Assembly (NCBI GenBank): GCA_036565725.1
Contig: DATCXQ010000925.1
Coordinates: 1-64,000 of the forward strand
Direction: 5' to 3'
DNA from: JAJVID01 sp036565725
GTDB lineage: Bacteria > Acidobacteriota > Blastocatellia > RBC074
Length of the DNA stretch: 64,000 bases
Position numbers and translations under genes: made by a program. The notes beneath the pieces are model-generated. The model had not been told where the DNA came from. It worked only from the letters and a program-made list of their open reading frames with translations, and did no database searches. Shown one piece after another: positions 33,786 through 43,340 of this stretch; within the stretch, counting starts at the first letter, position 1; every line of letters starts with the position of its first letter.

Positions 33786-34353
33786 TCAAAATGACCCCTT
33801 TGATTCAGCCTGGCGTGTGGGATGGTGAGTTAGTTATAAAGTTGGCATATCTTTTGCCAAACATAACTTCCCCACGAGCCCCGCGCGTCGCTTAAGGGAA
33901 GGAAATTACTGATTTCCCACTAGCGCCTGATGCAAAGAGGAAAATTGATAATTGATTCGTAGCTTCCGACCAAGTCGGTCGGTGTGGCGAATAGTTATGC
34001 CCAGTGCGGTAAATAGCCACACTGAATTACTGGCCAATCATAAAGTTGATCCTTGTAGCAGTAATGTTACCCAGGTTTTTCCATTGAATACTTTTCGGAT
34101 ATTTCGCAATAGTAGCAGTAAGGACGGGAAGAAAAGGTTCAAATAGGCTTGGAGTAAGTGGTGAAGGATCTGTCCCCAGAACTTTTCCTTACCTCTGCCG
34201 CCCAAGAAAAAAAATAAATACCCCGTCGGTGCCAGCGGGTCGCCACGACGTCCCAATAGGGCTAGTCTTCAGACCAACTAGGACGCTGCCTCGTCATGAG
34301 GTTTCCTTTACGGTATGCCACGCTGGGATAGGTGTGTCTAAATCATTTAGCGC

Positions 34354-34388
34354 AATGAAATAGCGCAGGTGAATGAAATAACGCAGGT
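34354..34388 (+). promoter_or_regulatory. 18-bp-period direct repeat before the cluster's first gene
   Basis: AATGAAATAGCGCAGGT (34354-34370) is followed by AATGAAATAACGCAGGT (34372-34388) with one mismatch. The repeat ends directly before the AGGAGGGG ribosome-binding site of the gene at 34401. It may be an operator, a translational control site or a small duplication. Confidence 0.5.
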
Positions 34389-34400
34389 TTAGGAGGGGTC

Positions 34401-35207
34401 ATGAACAGTCGATCAAAAATCGTCGCTGACATTAGTAACTTACTGAAGATCGTTAGTATCATCGCTTTCTTTCCGTTGATGGCCGGCCAGGTATGGGCGC
34501 AGGCGCCATCGAAAGCTAAAGGCGAAGTCGTTTCCGCCAGCCAGACTAAAATAAACGGCTTACCCGCAATCTCAGGCATGACAGTTTTTAGTAGCAACCG
34601 AATCCTGACCGGAAGCCATGGCGCGGCTGTTTTAAACCTTGGAAGGCTCGGACGAATCGAATGTGGAGCCGAAACGGATATGACGTTGCGCCTCTCTGAG
34701 ACGAGCATCGGCGGAGAGTTGCGATCCAACCGTGTGGTTGTAAGCGCGCGGGCGGGGATCGCCATTTCCATCAATACGGCGAAAAGTGTGGTCACCACTG
34801 ACGGACAACAGCCGGCGGTGTTGACTATCTATGTCGAACGCGAGCGAGCGCGCGTCATCTCTCACGTTGGCGCCGCCAGTGTAGTTTCAACCGGAGAGGA
34901 AGATCGCCAGGCGGGGGGAAAAGACATGTCACAATCGCCACGTGGAGGGGGCTGGAAGCGCGCAGGACTGGTCGCGGGCGCAATCGGCGCCGCGAGCGCC
35001 GCCAAAATTGGCGGTCAGGGAGCGACCGCTGCGACCAACGCCCCGACCTTTTCCGGATTGTTTAAGGCCGGGATCAATTATTCGATAAATCCTATGTTTG
35101 ACAAGGGTCCCGGCTCCGAGGATCCATTCGAGACCTCAATCACCTGCCGCGACAGCGATAAAAAATACTGTCACAAGAAAAGCGGGTACAAGCCCAAAAG
35201 ACCTTAA
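34401..35207 (+). CDS. Exported FecR-like domain protein
   Basis: This 268-residue protein has a signal peptide (ending about QVWAQAP) and then a beta-rich domain resembling FecR: GMTVFSSNRILTGSHGAAVLNLGRLGRIECG, here given in part as GRLGRIECG. A Gly/Ala-rich segment (about 190-215) could be a weak membrane stretch, and the tail is Lys-rich with two Cys (TCRDSDKKYCHKK). I know no precise family. It is the first gene of the polysaccharide cluster and has a strong AGGAGGGG site. FecR-type domains often sense or bind at the envelope, so an assembly or signalling role is a guess. Confidence 0.7.
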   Translation: MNSRSKIVADISNLLKIVSIIAFFPLMAGQVWAQAPSKAKGEVVSASQTKINGLPAISGMTVFSSNRILTGSHGAAVLNLGRLGRIECGAETDMTLRLSETSIGGELRSNRVVVSARAGIAISINTAKSVVTTDGQQPAVLTIYVERERARVISHVGAASVVSTGEEDRQAGGKDMSQSPRGGGWKRAGLVAGAIGAASAAKIGGQGATAATNAPTFSGLFKAGINYSINPMFDKGPGSEDPFETSITCRDSDKKYCHKKSGYKPKRP

Positions 35208-35280
35208 GTCGAATTGGACAGACTGAAGTCTGTCCATAACGGGAATCAAGGCGAAAAGACCAAAGTCTGTCCCATAATCA

Positions 35281-36567
35281 ATGACAATAACCTTCGAATT
35301 GCGAAGCCCGGTCTCGAGACTAGCGACTATCGTCGCTGTTATGTGCGGCTGCGCAATCTTTATCAGTTTATCCGCGGCGCGGTTCGTTATCTCGGTGATT
35401 ACTGATCCCGAGGCGCGGGCGGAGACGGCGATCATTGAAGGCGCCGCGAATTACTTTCCAAACTCAGCCTGGGCTCAAGCGCGAATGGCGTCCCGTCTCA
35501 TCGAATCCGGCGTGGACGTGTCAGAAGATCACGAACGGATTGCGGAACGCGCCGTCTATTACTCGACGCGCGCCGTGGCTCTCGCCCCTCATAATTATGA
35601 ATTCCGGATGCTGTTGGCGGCGGCCAAAGAGTTAAGCGGGGATTTGGCGGAAGCGGAAGTGGAACTGCGCGCCGCCCTCAAACAGGCCCCGCATCTAGTA
35701 AACGTTCATTGGCGGCTGGGCAATCTGCTTCTCCGCCAAGAAAAGCTGGACGAGGCAGGCGCCGAGTTTCGATTAGCGAGCGAAGCTGATCCCGAGTTGT
35801 TAACACCGACACTCAACCTTTTGTGGCAGGCGTCAGACGGGAAGATTGAAACCCTCAACGCCGCAGTCGGCGCCGCCCCCGAACAGCAACTGGCGCTCGC
35901 GCAATTCTTGGTTGAGCGTGAAAAGTTCGAAGTGGCGGTGAAGATCGCTAACAGTCTCGACCGACGGGCGGCGCTCAATCTCCCGGAAAGCGGCAAGCTG
36001 CTCGATTCGCTTATCTCAGCAGGCCGGATCGATCTGGCGAGTGAACTTTGGCGCAATCTCTCCGGCGCCGAATCCCAGTCGCTAATGCGGAATGAGGGCT
36101 TCGAGACTCCCATCCGCAGTAATCTCGCTCAGTTCGATTGGAATCTGAGCCAAAGCAAGTACGCCAAGATTGGGATCACAACAGCGACCGCAAGGACGGG
36201 ACAGCGCTCGCTCAAAATATCCTATAACGGCATCGACACAACCACCCTCGATAATGAAATCCGCCAACTGGTCAAGGCGCGGCCCGGCGCGCGTTACACA
36301 CTGACGTGTTACGTCAAAGCGGAGAGGTTGGTTACCCCCGGCGGGCCGCAGGTCGTCGTGACCTCACAAGGTTCCTCGACGCCCATAGCCGCCTCGGCGG
36401 CGATTGAAGCCGGTTCCTATGATTGGCGAATATTGACGACGGACTTCGTCGCGCCACCCAACGCTCACGCCGTGGTCATTGCCATCAAACAAACGCCCCA
36501 GTTCAGTTACGTTGACCCGACGAGCGGGACGGTGTGGTTCGATGATTTTGTTTTGGCAGAGCGATAA
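35281..36567 (+). CDS. TPR protein with C-terminal carbohydrate-binding-like domain
   Basis: This 428-residue protein has one N-terminal membrane helix (about 15-40) and then tetratricopeptide-like helices at about 50-270, for example VNVHWRLGNLLLRQEKLDEA. A beta-sandwich follows at about 280-428 (NEGFETPI..., AKIGITTATARTGQRSLKIS, GTVWFDDFVLAER), a pattern typical of CBM-like jelly rolls. It is probably a membrane-anchored periplasmic protein that binds both protein partners and glycan. It lies between the FecR-like gene and the polymerase/ligase. A short GGACAGACT/AGTCTGTCC hairpin (35216-35235) separates it from the preceding gene. Confidence 0.8.
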   Translation: MTITFELRSPVSRLATIVAVMCGCAIFISLSAARFVISVITDPEARAETAIIEGAANYFPNSAWAQARMASRLIESGVDVSEDHERIAERAVYYSTRAVALAPHNYEFRMLLAAAKELSGDLAEAEVELRAALKQAPHLVNVHWRLGNLLLRQEKLDEAGAEFRLASEADPELLTPTLNLLWQASDGKIETLNAAVGAAPEQQLALAQFLVEREKFEVAVKIANSLDRRAALNLPESGKLLDSLISAGRIDLASELWRNLSGAESQSLMRNEGFETPIRSNLAQFDWNLSQSKYAKIGITTATARTGQRSLKISYNGIDTTTLDNEIRQLVKARPGARYTLTCYVKAERLVTPGGPQVVVTSQGSSTPIAASAAIEAGSYDWRILTTDFVAPPNAHAVVIAIKQTPQFSYVDPTSGTVWFDDFVLAER

Positions 36568-36596
36568 CCTCTGCCCCCCAGATGCTGGGTTTTGAA

Positions 36597-37976
36597 ATGA
36601 GCGATTTTCTGGATAATGCCATCGCCGCCAGTTTAATACTCGTCGTCATCTTCGCCGCGTTGGCCCATGGCGTTGTGGAACCATGGTCAATCTTCGTTTT
36701 TGAATTGGCGTCGGTTGTTTTGGCGCTGCTCTGGACGATCAAGGCGGTGGCCGACAGAAAGCTTAGACTGGTCATGCCACAAACGATCTGGCCCCTTGGG
36801 GCGCTGGTTTTGCTCGGACTGGCTCAAAGCGTGTCGTGGAATGACGGCGCAGGCTTCAGGCAGAGCCTCTCGTTAGACGTCGAAAGCACGCGCGGAACGG
36901 TCCTGGTTCTCTGCTCTTTACTGACCCTATCAATCTTAGCCGCCAATTTTCTGAACAGCGAGGTCCGGCTGCTCACGCTGACCCAAGTTCTCATCTTCTT
37001 CGGCGCGGTTATGGGAGTTTTCGGGCTCGTGCAGTATTTCAGCGGGAGCGCCGATGTTTACTGGACGCGCCACGCCGAGGCCTCCCCGTTCGGCCCATTC
37101 TTCAACCGGGATCACTTTGCCGGCTACATGGAATTGCTCATCGCCCTCCCGGTCGCGCTCATTGCGACGGGCTACGTCCGCGGAGAAAAGAGGATGGCGT
37201 ACGGGATAGCCGCAATGTTTATGGGCGTGGCGGCGATTTTCACGCTCTCGCGCGGCGGGATGATAAGCATATTCGCCGAGATGATTTTCATCGCGGCGAT
37301 GAGTTTCAGACGCCATCGCGCGATGACCGCCTCTAAGGGGCCTGGCAAAGCCCGAATAGCTACGGGCGTGGCGGCGGTCGCCGCCATCCTTGCGGCGATC
37401 GTGACTGGCGTGATCTGGATCGGCGCCGAGCCGGTCATCAATCGAATCGCGACCGGCGATCCGAACAGCTCTGACCTGAGCAGGACACAGACATTTTACA
37501 GCGTCCGCGGCGAAATCTGGGAAAACACATGGACGATGATACGTCAAAACCCGTTGATGGGCGTCGGACTGGGCGCTTACGAAACAGCCTATCCGATCTA
37601 CGCCCGGGAAAACGGAATGCAGGGAGTGACCGCGGAGGCCCACAACGATTACTTAGAAATTCTCGCCGTCGGCGGCGTAATCGGCGCAATGTCGGCCTTG
37701 TGGTTCATCTGGGCGCTCTTTCGGGCAATCGGGCGTGGCGTCCGCTCGCCCGACCCGCTGACGGCGGCGATAGCGCTCGGCGGCGGGGCCGGACTTTTCG
37801 GGCTGCTCGTCCACAGCCTCTTCGATTTCAATCTGCATTTACCAAGTCACGCAACGGTCTTTTTACTTCTTTCAGTGGTGATTTCAAACATAGGAGCGAC
37901 GGTCGATGAACCGGTCAAGTCTGAAACCGCGTACCTGTCCGTCGCCACAAGTCTTATTGGGAGGGCCTCGTCATGA
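36597..37976 (+). CDS. O-antigen ligase/polymerase-like membrane protein
   Basis: This ~459-residue protein has about eleven hydrophobic segments and a Wzy_C/O-antigen-ligase domain. The large periplasmic loop contains RGEIWENTWTMIRQNPLMGVGLGAYETAYP and the EAHNDYLEILAVGG motif (shown in part: MGVGLGAYETAYP; EAHNDYLEIL) that marks the family. It would polymerise or ligate polysaccharide repeat units on the outer side of the inner membrane. Its stop codon overlaps the start of the next gene (ATGA), so the two are coupled. An in-frame ATG at 36582 is an alternative start. Confidence 0.88.
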   Translation: MSDFLDNAIAASLILVVIFAALAHGVVEPWSIFVFELASVVLALLWTIKAVADRKLRLVMPQTIWPLGALVLLGLAQSVSWNDGAGFRQSLSLDVESTRGTVLVLCSLLTLSILAANFLNSEVRLLTLTQVLIFFGAVMGVFGLVQYFSGSADVYWTRHAEASPFGPFFNRDHFAGYMELLIALPVALIATGYVRGEKRMAYGIAAMFMGVAAIFTLSRGGMISIFAEMIFIAAMSFRRHRAMTASKGPGKARIATGVAAVAAILAAIVTGVIWIGAEPVINRIATGDPNSSDLSRTQTFYSVRGEIWENTWTMIRQNPLMGVGLGAYETAYPIYARENGMQGVTAEAHNDYLEILAVGGVIGAMSALWFIWALFRAIGRGVRSPDPLTAAIALGGGAGLFGLLVHSLFDFNLHLPSHATVFLLLSVVISNIGATVDEPVKSETAYLSVATSLIGRASS

Positions 37977-39139
37977 ATTTCAATAGATTATCTTATCGAT
38001 TTTACACAAATATAATTTCATGGGACGGGTGGCGACGCGCGGCGTCTTTGACGGCGCTGGCGCTGGCTGCGGCGGCCGTCTGCGCGTCTTCGATCAACGC
38101 GCAGCAGAGCCGCGGCGAGAATCAGCCGGAGCAGCCTGCGATTCAAAGCTCGACGTCCGAGATGGGGAACGCCAAAATCCTCAACGCCGCGGAGAAAGAT
38201 TATCGGATCTCCCCGGGAGACGTCATCCAGGTTCAGATCGAAGACGCCCCTGAACTTTCACACAATTACCGCGTGAGTTCCTCAGGCCATATCGAAATGC
38301 CGGTGCTCGGCATGGTAGAGGCGCAAAAGAGAACCACCTTTGAGCTGGCCAGACAGATCAGAAAAGGATTGCAAGACGAAGAATACCTGAACACGCCGAG
38401 CGTCCTGGTCACCATCAAGCAGTACAACAGCCAGACGTTCTTGGTCCAGGGTTCGGTTCGCAGTCCCGGAGTCTTTCAGACCGAAGGGCGACCATCGCTG
38501 CTGACGATGATCGGCCTGGCCGGAGGACTGACAGCCGATCACGGTTCGACGATCTTCATTCTTCGCCCCAACAAACTTAACCCCAACAAAACAAAACAAC
38601 CGGCGCCGATGGCGGACACCCAAATGTCGAGCGTACAAGATCAAACGCCTGATCCCGATCAGTCTACGCAAACCCCGGCGGGCGGGAGCGCTTCAGCGCC
38701 GGCCGAAGACCCCGACTATGAATTGATCAAGGTCAACATCAGCGCGCTCTATAAAGGACAGTTCGATCAAAGGGTGGAGCCGGGAGACATAATTAACATC
38801 CCGCGCGCGGACGTTTTTTACGTCACCGGCGAGGTTAAGTCTCCGGGTTCGTTCACCTTGAAAGAAGGCACTACCCTGCGCCAGGCCGTCTCGCTCGCCC
38901 AGGGCCTGACTTTCAACGCAAAGGCGTCGAGAGGCGTCATCTTTCGAGAAGACCCTGCGCACGGCTCCCGACAGGAGATCAAGGTGGACATCAGGGACAT
39001 CATAAACGGCAAGGAGGATGACATTCCCTTGCAGGCCAACGACGTGGTCATTATTCCTAACAGCAAAACAAAATCCATCGGCGGGATGCTGTTGATGGCG
39101 CTGGGGGTAAACTCCGCAAGATTGCCCGTTCGCTATTGA
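37973..39139 (+). CDS. Wza-like polysaccharide export protein
   Basis: This 388-residue protein has an N-terminal signal or anchor followed by a Poly_export domain (YRISPGDVIQVQIEDAPEL at about 75-95) and SLBB domains (VLVTIKQYNSQTFLVQGSVR, then FYVTGEVKSPGSFTLKEGTT). A Pro/Gln-rich linker of about 40 residues separates the two SLBB parts. It forms the outer-membrane or periplasmic channel for polysaccharide. It lacks a clear lipobox. It is coupled to the preceding ligase gene and followed 42 nt later by its usual partner, the tyrosine autokinase. Confidence 0.92.
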   Translation: MNFNRLSYRFYTNIISWDGWRRAASLTALALAAAAVCASSINAQQSRGENQPEQPAIQSSTSEMGNAKILNAAEKDYRISPGDVIQVQIEDAPELSHNYRVSSSGHIEMPVLGMVEAQKRTTFELARQIRKGLQDEEYLNTPSVLVTIKQYNSQTFLVQGSVRSPGVFQTEGRPSLLTMIGLAGGLTADHGSTIFILRPNKLNPNKTKQPAPMADTQMSSVQDQTPDPDQSTQTPAGGSASAPAEDPDYELIKVNISALYKGQFDQRVEPGDIINIPRADVFYVTGEVKSPGSFTLKEGTTLRQAVSLAQGLTFNAKASRGVIFREDPAHGSRQEIKVDIRDIINGKEDDIPLQANDVVIIPNSKTKSIGGMLLMALGVNSARLPVRY

Positions 39140-39181
39140 CCGGCGCGCGAAAAGCGCATTAAAAAAATAAGGAAGTGAGCA

Positions 39182-41641
39182 ATGTCGGATAATCGTCAAA
39201 ATCTTGAACTGGCTCCCATAGCGAATCTCCCTACACATTTCCCACACAATTACCCCGAACCGCCGCAATCTGGCGGGAGCGGCGGTGGAAGCGAGGCGCT
39301 GCTCGCCCGGCTGCGCGAATGGCAACGGATAATCTACCGACACAAATGGCTGATTCTTTCCTTCATTCTGATAGCCCTTCCCCTGGCCACAATTCAAGCG
39401 TATCGGGCCAAGCCGATTTACCAGGCGACGACGACTATCGAGGTCAGGCCCGAGACCAGCTCATTATCGAAGTCAGGAGACGTCGTCGTTGTCGGGTCGA
39501 ATGACAACACCAAGGCCGAAATCGTCATCATTAGGAGTCAGCCGGTCGTCAGGCAGACGATTACGAATTTGAATCTCGATAAGAACCCGCGCTTTTTGGA
39601 CGTGACTACGAAAAGGTCTCTTCTAGAAGCGCTCATGTCGCTTAAAGGCGCCCAGCCCGAGCGGGAAAAGAAACTCGCCCAGGAAGCCGCTAAACAAAGC
39701 GCCAATAATGCGGGCGCCGGCGAAATGAAGACCAACGGCCCTGAACATGGCGGAACCGTCGCCGATCTAGCTGAAAACCCTCATAACGCGGAGGCCGAAC
39801 GCAAAAGGCTGGGGCCTTACATCCAGACCTTGCTCGATAATTTGAACGTAGAGGGATTGCGAGACACACGGCTGATCAAAATATCTTTCAGGCATACTGA
39901 TCCGGAAATCGCCGCCGCCGTGGCCGACGGCATCGCTTACAATTTCATGCAGTATAACTTCCAGGGAAAGACCGAACGTTTCAGAAGCGCCTCGGACTGG
40001 CTTGAAAAGTCCACGCAAAAGCTCAGGGCCCAGGTCGAGAAGGCGGAGCAGAAACTGGTCGACTACAGCAAAGAGAATAACATCTTCTCACTTGAAGGAA
40101 AGGAAAACCTGACGGCTGAAAAGCTGACGAAAATGCACGAGCAGGTCATGCGCGCAGAGTTCGACCGGATCGTTAAACAATCACTGTATGAAGAGGTGAA
40201 AGTAGGCCGCGGCGCGCAATTGCCCGAAGCGTTTGCCGACCCCAAAACCGCAGAGGTGAGGAAGTCCCTCAACGACCTGGCCGTGGAAGCCTCGCGACTG
40301 AGCGTCAAGTTCGGAGCGAAACATTTTAGCGTGCAGGAGATCCAGAAAAAAATGGCCACCCTCCAGGAGCAGATAAAAGGGAGCCAGTCAATGTTGGATG
40401 ACAGGCTCAGGGCGGATTATGAACGGGCGGTCCGCGACGAGGCGAATCTCAGGAACGAGCTAGAGATCGCCAAGGGCGAAGCCGTGCAGCAGAACCAGGC
40501 GTCCATCCAATACAGCGTCCTGCAGCAGGATTTGGAAACCGCCAAAGCGCTCTACACTGATTTTCTCAACAAAACCAGTCAGGCCGACATTCAACGCGCG
40601 GAACAATTCAACAACGTCCGTTTGATCGAATCGGCGGAGACGCCCGGCGGGCCGGTCGGGCCGAACCGCAGCCAAACGATCCTACTCGCTTTCGTCGTCA
40701 GCCTCGGCATGGGCGTAGGCCTGGCCTACCTTATGGAGAACATGAACACCACCGTCAGGAATGTTGAAGACGTCAACCGCTTTACTCAACTACCCGTGCT
40801 GGGCGTCATTCCGATTTTGACCGAGGCCCTTCCTGACGGGAAGCGCAGCGGCATACGGAGTATTGAACTGCGGGCCGCGACTATGAAAGACGTCAATGAT
40901 TCATTTGAACTGCTCGGTGACGTTTCGGACAAGCCGGTACTCGCCGATTCGATGAAGGTGTTTTCGGCCGCCGCCGAGGCGTATCGAATGCTCAGGACCT
41001 CAATCCTTCTTTCCACGGCGGGACATCCGCCCAAAACCTTGATGGTCACCAGCGGACAGCCGGGCGATGGTAAAACCACTACTGTTTTTAATATCGCTCT
41101 TGCTCTGACTCAGTTGAAGGCTGAAGTATTGGTCGTGGATTGCGACATGCGCAAACCCAGAATCCATAAGATGCTACAACTGCAGAAGGGCGAAGGCTTA
41201 TCCACCCTCCTGGCGAGCGGCGGCGATCCTGATAAGTTCATCTATCGAACCCCTGTGCGTGGACTATCGGTCCTCCCCTGTGGTTATGTGCCCCCCAACC
41301 CTTCCGAACTTATCAGTTCGGGAAGCATGAAAGAGGTGCTGCGCTCGCTGAGTGAGCGTTTCGATTATGTCATCATAGACGCGCCGCCGATGATCAGCGT
41401 AAGCGACCCGATAATCCTTTCGACCCTCGTAGACGGCGTAATCCTCGTGGTCAAGAGCGGAGAAAGCAAGGGCGAGTCGGTGCGCCGCGCATCTCAGGAC
41501 CTTTCCTCCGTGGGGGCCAGAGTCCTCGGAGTCGCTCTTAATAACCTCAATATTCGTAAGGACGGCTATGATTATTACCGCAACTATCGCCAATATGTCG
41601 ATTACATCGACCGTGACCCGAGAATCCGCGTGGAGGAATAA
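39182..41641 (+). CDS. Wzc-like chain-length regulator and tyrosine autokinase
   Basis: This 819-residue fusion has a Wzz domain at the N-terminus with membrane helix 1 at about 54-73. A long coiled-coil periplasmic part (about 255-470) and membrane helix 2 (about 497-518) follow, then a BY-kinase domain. The kinase has Walker A (SGQPGDGKTTT, about 623-633), Walker A' (VLVVDCDMRKP) and Walker B (YVIIDAPPM). The C-terminus is a Tyr cluster (YDYYRNYRQYVDYI), the site of autophosphorylation in such proteins. It controls chain length and export together with the Wza-like protein. Confidence 0.95.
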   Translation: MSDNRQNLELAPIANLPTHFPHNYPEPPQSGGSGGGSEALLARLREWQRIIYRHKWLILSFILIALPLATIQAYRAKPIYQATTTIEVRPETSSLSKSGDVVVVGSNDNTKAEIVIIRSQPVVRQTITNLNLDKNPRFLDVTTKRSLLEALMSLKGAQPEREKKLAQEAAKQSANNAGAGEMKTNGPEHGGTVADLAENPHNAEAERKRLGPYIQTLLDNLNVEGLRDTRLIKISFRHTDPEIAAAVADGIAYNFMQYNFQGKTERFRSASDWLEKSTQKLRAQVEKAEQKLVDYSKENNIFSLEGKENLTAEKLTKMHEQVMRAEFDRIVKQSLYEEVKVGRGAQLPEAFADPKTAEVRKSLNDLAVEASRLSVKFGAKHFSVQEIQKKMATLQEQIKGSQSMLDDRLRADYERAVRDEANLRNELEIAKGEAVQQNQASIQYSVLQQDLETAKALYTDFLNKTSQADIQRAEQFNNVRLIESAETPGGPVGPNRSQTILLAFVVSLGMGVGLAYLMENMNTTVRNVEDVNRFTQLPVLGVIPILTEALPDGKRSGIRSIELRAATMKDVNDSFELLGDVSDKPVLADSMKVFSAAAEAYRMLRTSILLSTAGHPPKTLMVTSGQPGDGKTTTVFNIALALTQLKAEVLVVDCDMRKPRIHKMLQLQKGEGLSTLLASGGDPDKFIYRTPVRGLSVLPCGYVPPNPSELISSGSMKEVLRSLSERFDYVIIDAPPMISVSDPIILSTLVDGVILVVKSGESKGESVRRASQDLSSVGARVLGVALNNLNIRKDGYDYYRNYRQYVDYIDRDPRIRVEE

Positions 41642-41645
41642 ATAG

Positions 41646-42401
41646 ATGAAAAATGGAGAGCATATGAACTCGATGTTTAGTCCGCTCGCCGTCATTGAGG
41701 CTGATAGTATAGGCGAAAATGTGTTGATTCGCGAGTACGCGATAGTCCGCCGCGGGGCGGTAATAGGGAATAACGTCGTCATACACCCTTTCGTAATCAT
41801 CGAAGACGGGGTCAGGATCGGCGACGACGTGGAGATCTTTCCGTCGGCGTATCTCGGTAAGCCGCCTCGCGGGGTCGGCGCGATGACCCGGCCGATGAAC
41901 TTTACGGCCAAGGTGGACGTGGGAACCGGCTGCGTCATCGGCCCGAACGCCGTGATCTATTACGACGTCGAGATAGGCAATCACACTTTGATCAGCGACG
42001 GCGCGTCGATCAGAGAACAGAGTAAAATCGGCTCCCGCTGCATTATCGGAAGATACGTGACGGTAAATTACGCTACTTTGATCGGCGATAACGTGAAAGT
42101 GCAAGACCACACCTGGTTGGCGGGGAACATGCGAATCGGCGACAGGGTGTTCATCAGCGGTGGCGTGACTACGGCCAATGATAATTTGATGGGCGCCTCA
42201 GGTTACGACGAGGAGAGCATCGTCGGCCCGACGATTGAAAACGGCGTGAGGATCGGAGCGGGCGCAATAATCTTACCTAAAGTGAGAGTCGGAGAAAATG
42301 CGCTGATCGCCGCCGGAGCGGTCGTGACCAAAGACGCGCCGCCGGGGCAAACCGCCAAAGGAATACCGGCAAGATTTATAAAGAATAAAGATGCGACCTA
42401 G
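41646..42401 (+). CDS. Left-handed beta-helix acyltransferase
   Basis: This 251-residue protein consists almost entirely of hexapeptide repeats (for example VVIHPFVIIEDGVRIGDDVE and AIILPKVRVGENALIAAGAV). It ends with the GIPARFIKNKD cap motif common to sugar acetyltransferases such as WbpD and FdtC. It would acetylate an amino-sugar nucleotide. The cluster also encodes an oxidoreductase and aminotransferases needed to make a 3- or 4-amino sugar, which supports this. The start at 41646 has GGAGGA; an internal ATG at 41664 has GGAG and cannot be excluded. Confidence 0.85.
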   Translation: MKNGEHMNSMFSPLAVIEADSIGENVLIREYAIVRRGAVIGNNVVIHPFVIIEDGVRIGDDVEIFPSAYLGKPPRGVGAMTRPMNFTAKVDVGTGCVIGPNAVIYYDVEIGNHTLISDGASIREQSKIGSRCIIGRYVTVNYATLIGDNVKVQDHTWLAGNMRIGDRVFISGGVTTANDNLMGASGYDEESIVGPTIENGVRIGAGAIILPKVRVGENALIAAGAVVTKDAPPGQTAKGIPARFIKNKDAT

Positions 42402-42466
42402 TTGATTCGAGCCCCATCTTTCTGCTCCACCTTCATCCCCCGACCCATTTAGCAATCTGCCTTGCA

Positions 42467-43330
42467 ATGCAAGAACAAACTATTATCCCCACTAAGGCGG
42501 AGTCTGAGCGTTTCGACCTTTTGATCGAAGCCGGGCGCGGCGCCAAGAACTACTGGCGCGACCTTTGGCGTTATCGCGAGTTGTTCTACTTCCTGGCGTG
42601 GCGTGACATCCTGGTGCGATACAAACAGACCGCGATCGGCATAGCCTGGGCGCTCGTCCGGCCCTTTCTGACGATGCTGGTCTTCACATTCATCTTTAGC
42701 AGGGTGGCCAAGCTCCCGGCCCCCGGCTCTGTCCCGTACGCCTTGCTCGTCTTCGCCGCCATGCTCCCGTGGCAGTTCTTTTCGACTGCGCTTAGCGAGG
42801 CGAGTAACAGTCTGATCGGAAACTCCAACTTGATCTCCAAAGTCTATTTCCCGCGACTGATCGTGCCGGCGGGTTCGGTCATCACCAGTTTCGTGGATTT
42901 CCTGATTACGCTGGGGTTGATGGCGGGAATGATGGTCTGGTACCGCTTCCTGCCGGACTGGCGGCTGTTGACGCTTCCGTTGTTTATGGCGCTCGCCTTC
43001 GGGTCCGCCTTCGGCGCAGGGCTTTGGTTATGCGCTCTGAACGTTCGCTACCGCGATTTTCGCTACATCGTTCCCTTTATCGTGCAGTTCGGCCTTTACC
43101 TTTCTCCGGTCGGCTTCAGCAGTAATATCGTACCCGAAGGCATGCGGTTAATTTACGCGCTCAACCCGATGGTCGGCGTCATTGACGGATTCCGCTGGGC
43201 GTTGCTGCGAGGGCAATCGCCGTTGGCGGGCTACGCATTAATCGCATCCATACTCGTCACGTCAGTTTTATGTCTGTCAGGGATCTGGTATTTCCGCCGT
43301 ACTGAGAAGACATTTGCGGACATCATCTGA
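42467..43330 (+). CDS. Wzm-like polysaccharide ABC-transporter permease
   Basis: This 287-residue ABC-2-type permease has six hydrophobic segments. It carries the family landmarks FYFLAWRDILVRYKQTAIG before the first helix and LNVRYRDFRYIVPFIVQFGL before the later ones. It exports lipid-linked polysaccharide together with the ATPase encoded directly downstream. It is the only permease in the window, although there are two ATPase genes. The ribosome-binding site is weak. Confidence 0.93.
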   Translation: MQEQTIIPTKAESERFDLLIEAGRGAKNYWRDLWRYRELFYFLAWRDILVRYKQTAIGIAWALVRPFLTMLVFTFIFSRVAKLPAPGSVPYALLVFAAMLPWQFFSTALSEASNSLIGNSNLISKVYFPRLIVPAGSVITSFVDFLITLGLMAGMMVWYRFLPDWRLLTLPLFMALAFGSAFGAGLWLCALNVRYRDFRYIVPFIVQFGLYLSPVGFSSNIVPEGMRLIYALNPMVGVIDGFRWALLRGQSPLAGYALIASILVTSVLCLSGIWYFRRTEKTFADII

Positions 43331-43340
43331 AGAAAATCGA

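Larger units (their letters stand above)
33033..34400. other. 1.37-kb gene-free leader between gmd and the polysaccharide cluster
   Basis: I find no convincing gene in this stretch; frames of about 60 codons look random. It is clearly richer in A/T than the surrounding genes. It contains a palindrome at 33367-33393, three related repeat units at 33716-33785 and an 18-bp direct repeat before the first cluster gene. Such a long leader upstream of capsule genes is often regulatory. A recently lost mobile element is the alternative. Confidence 0.6.

Noticed and set aside
34166..34330. Possible riboswitch in the polysaccharide leader
   Set aside because: I could not match the stretch to the conserved core of any riboswitch class I know; only weak local pairing is visible.
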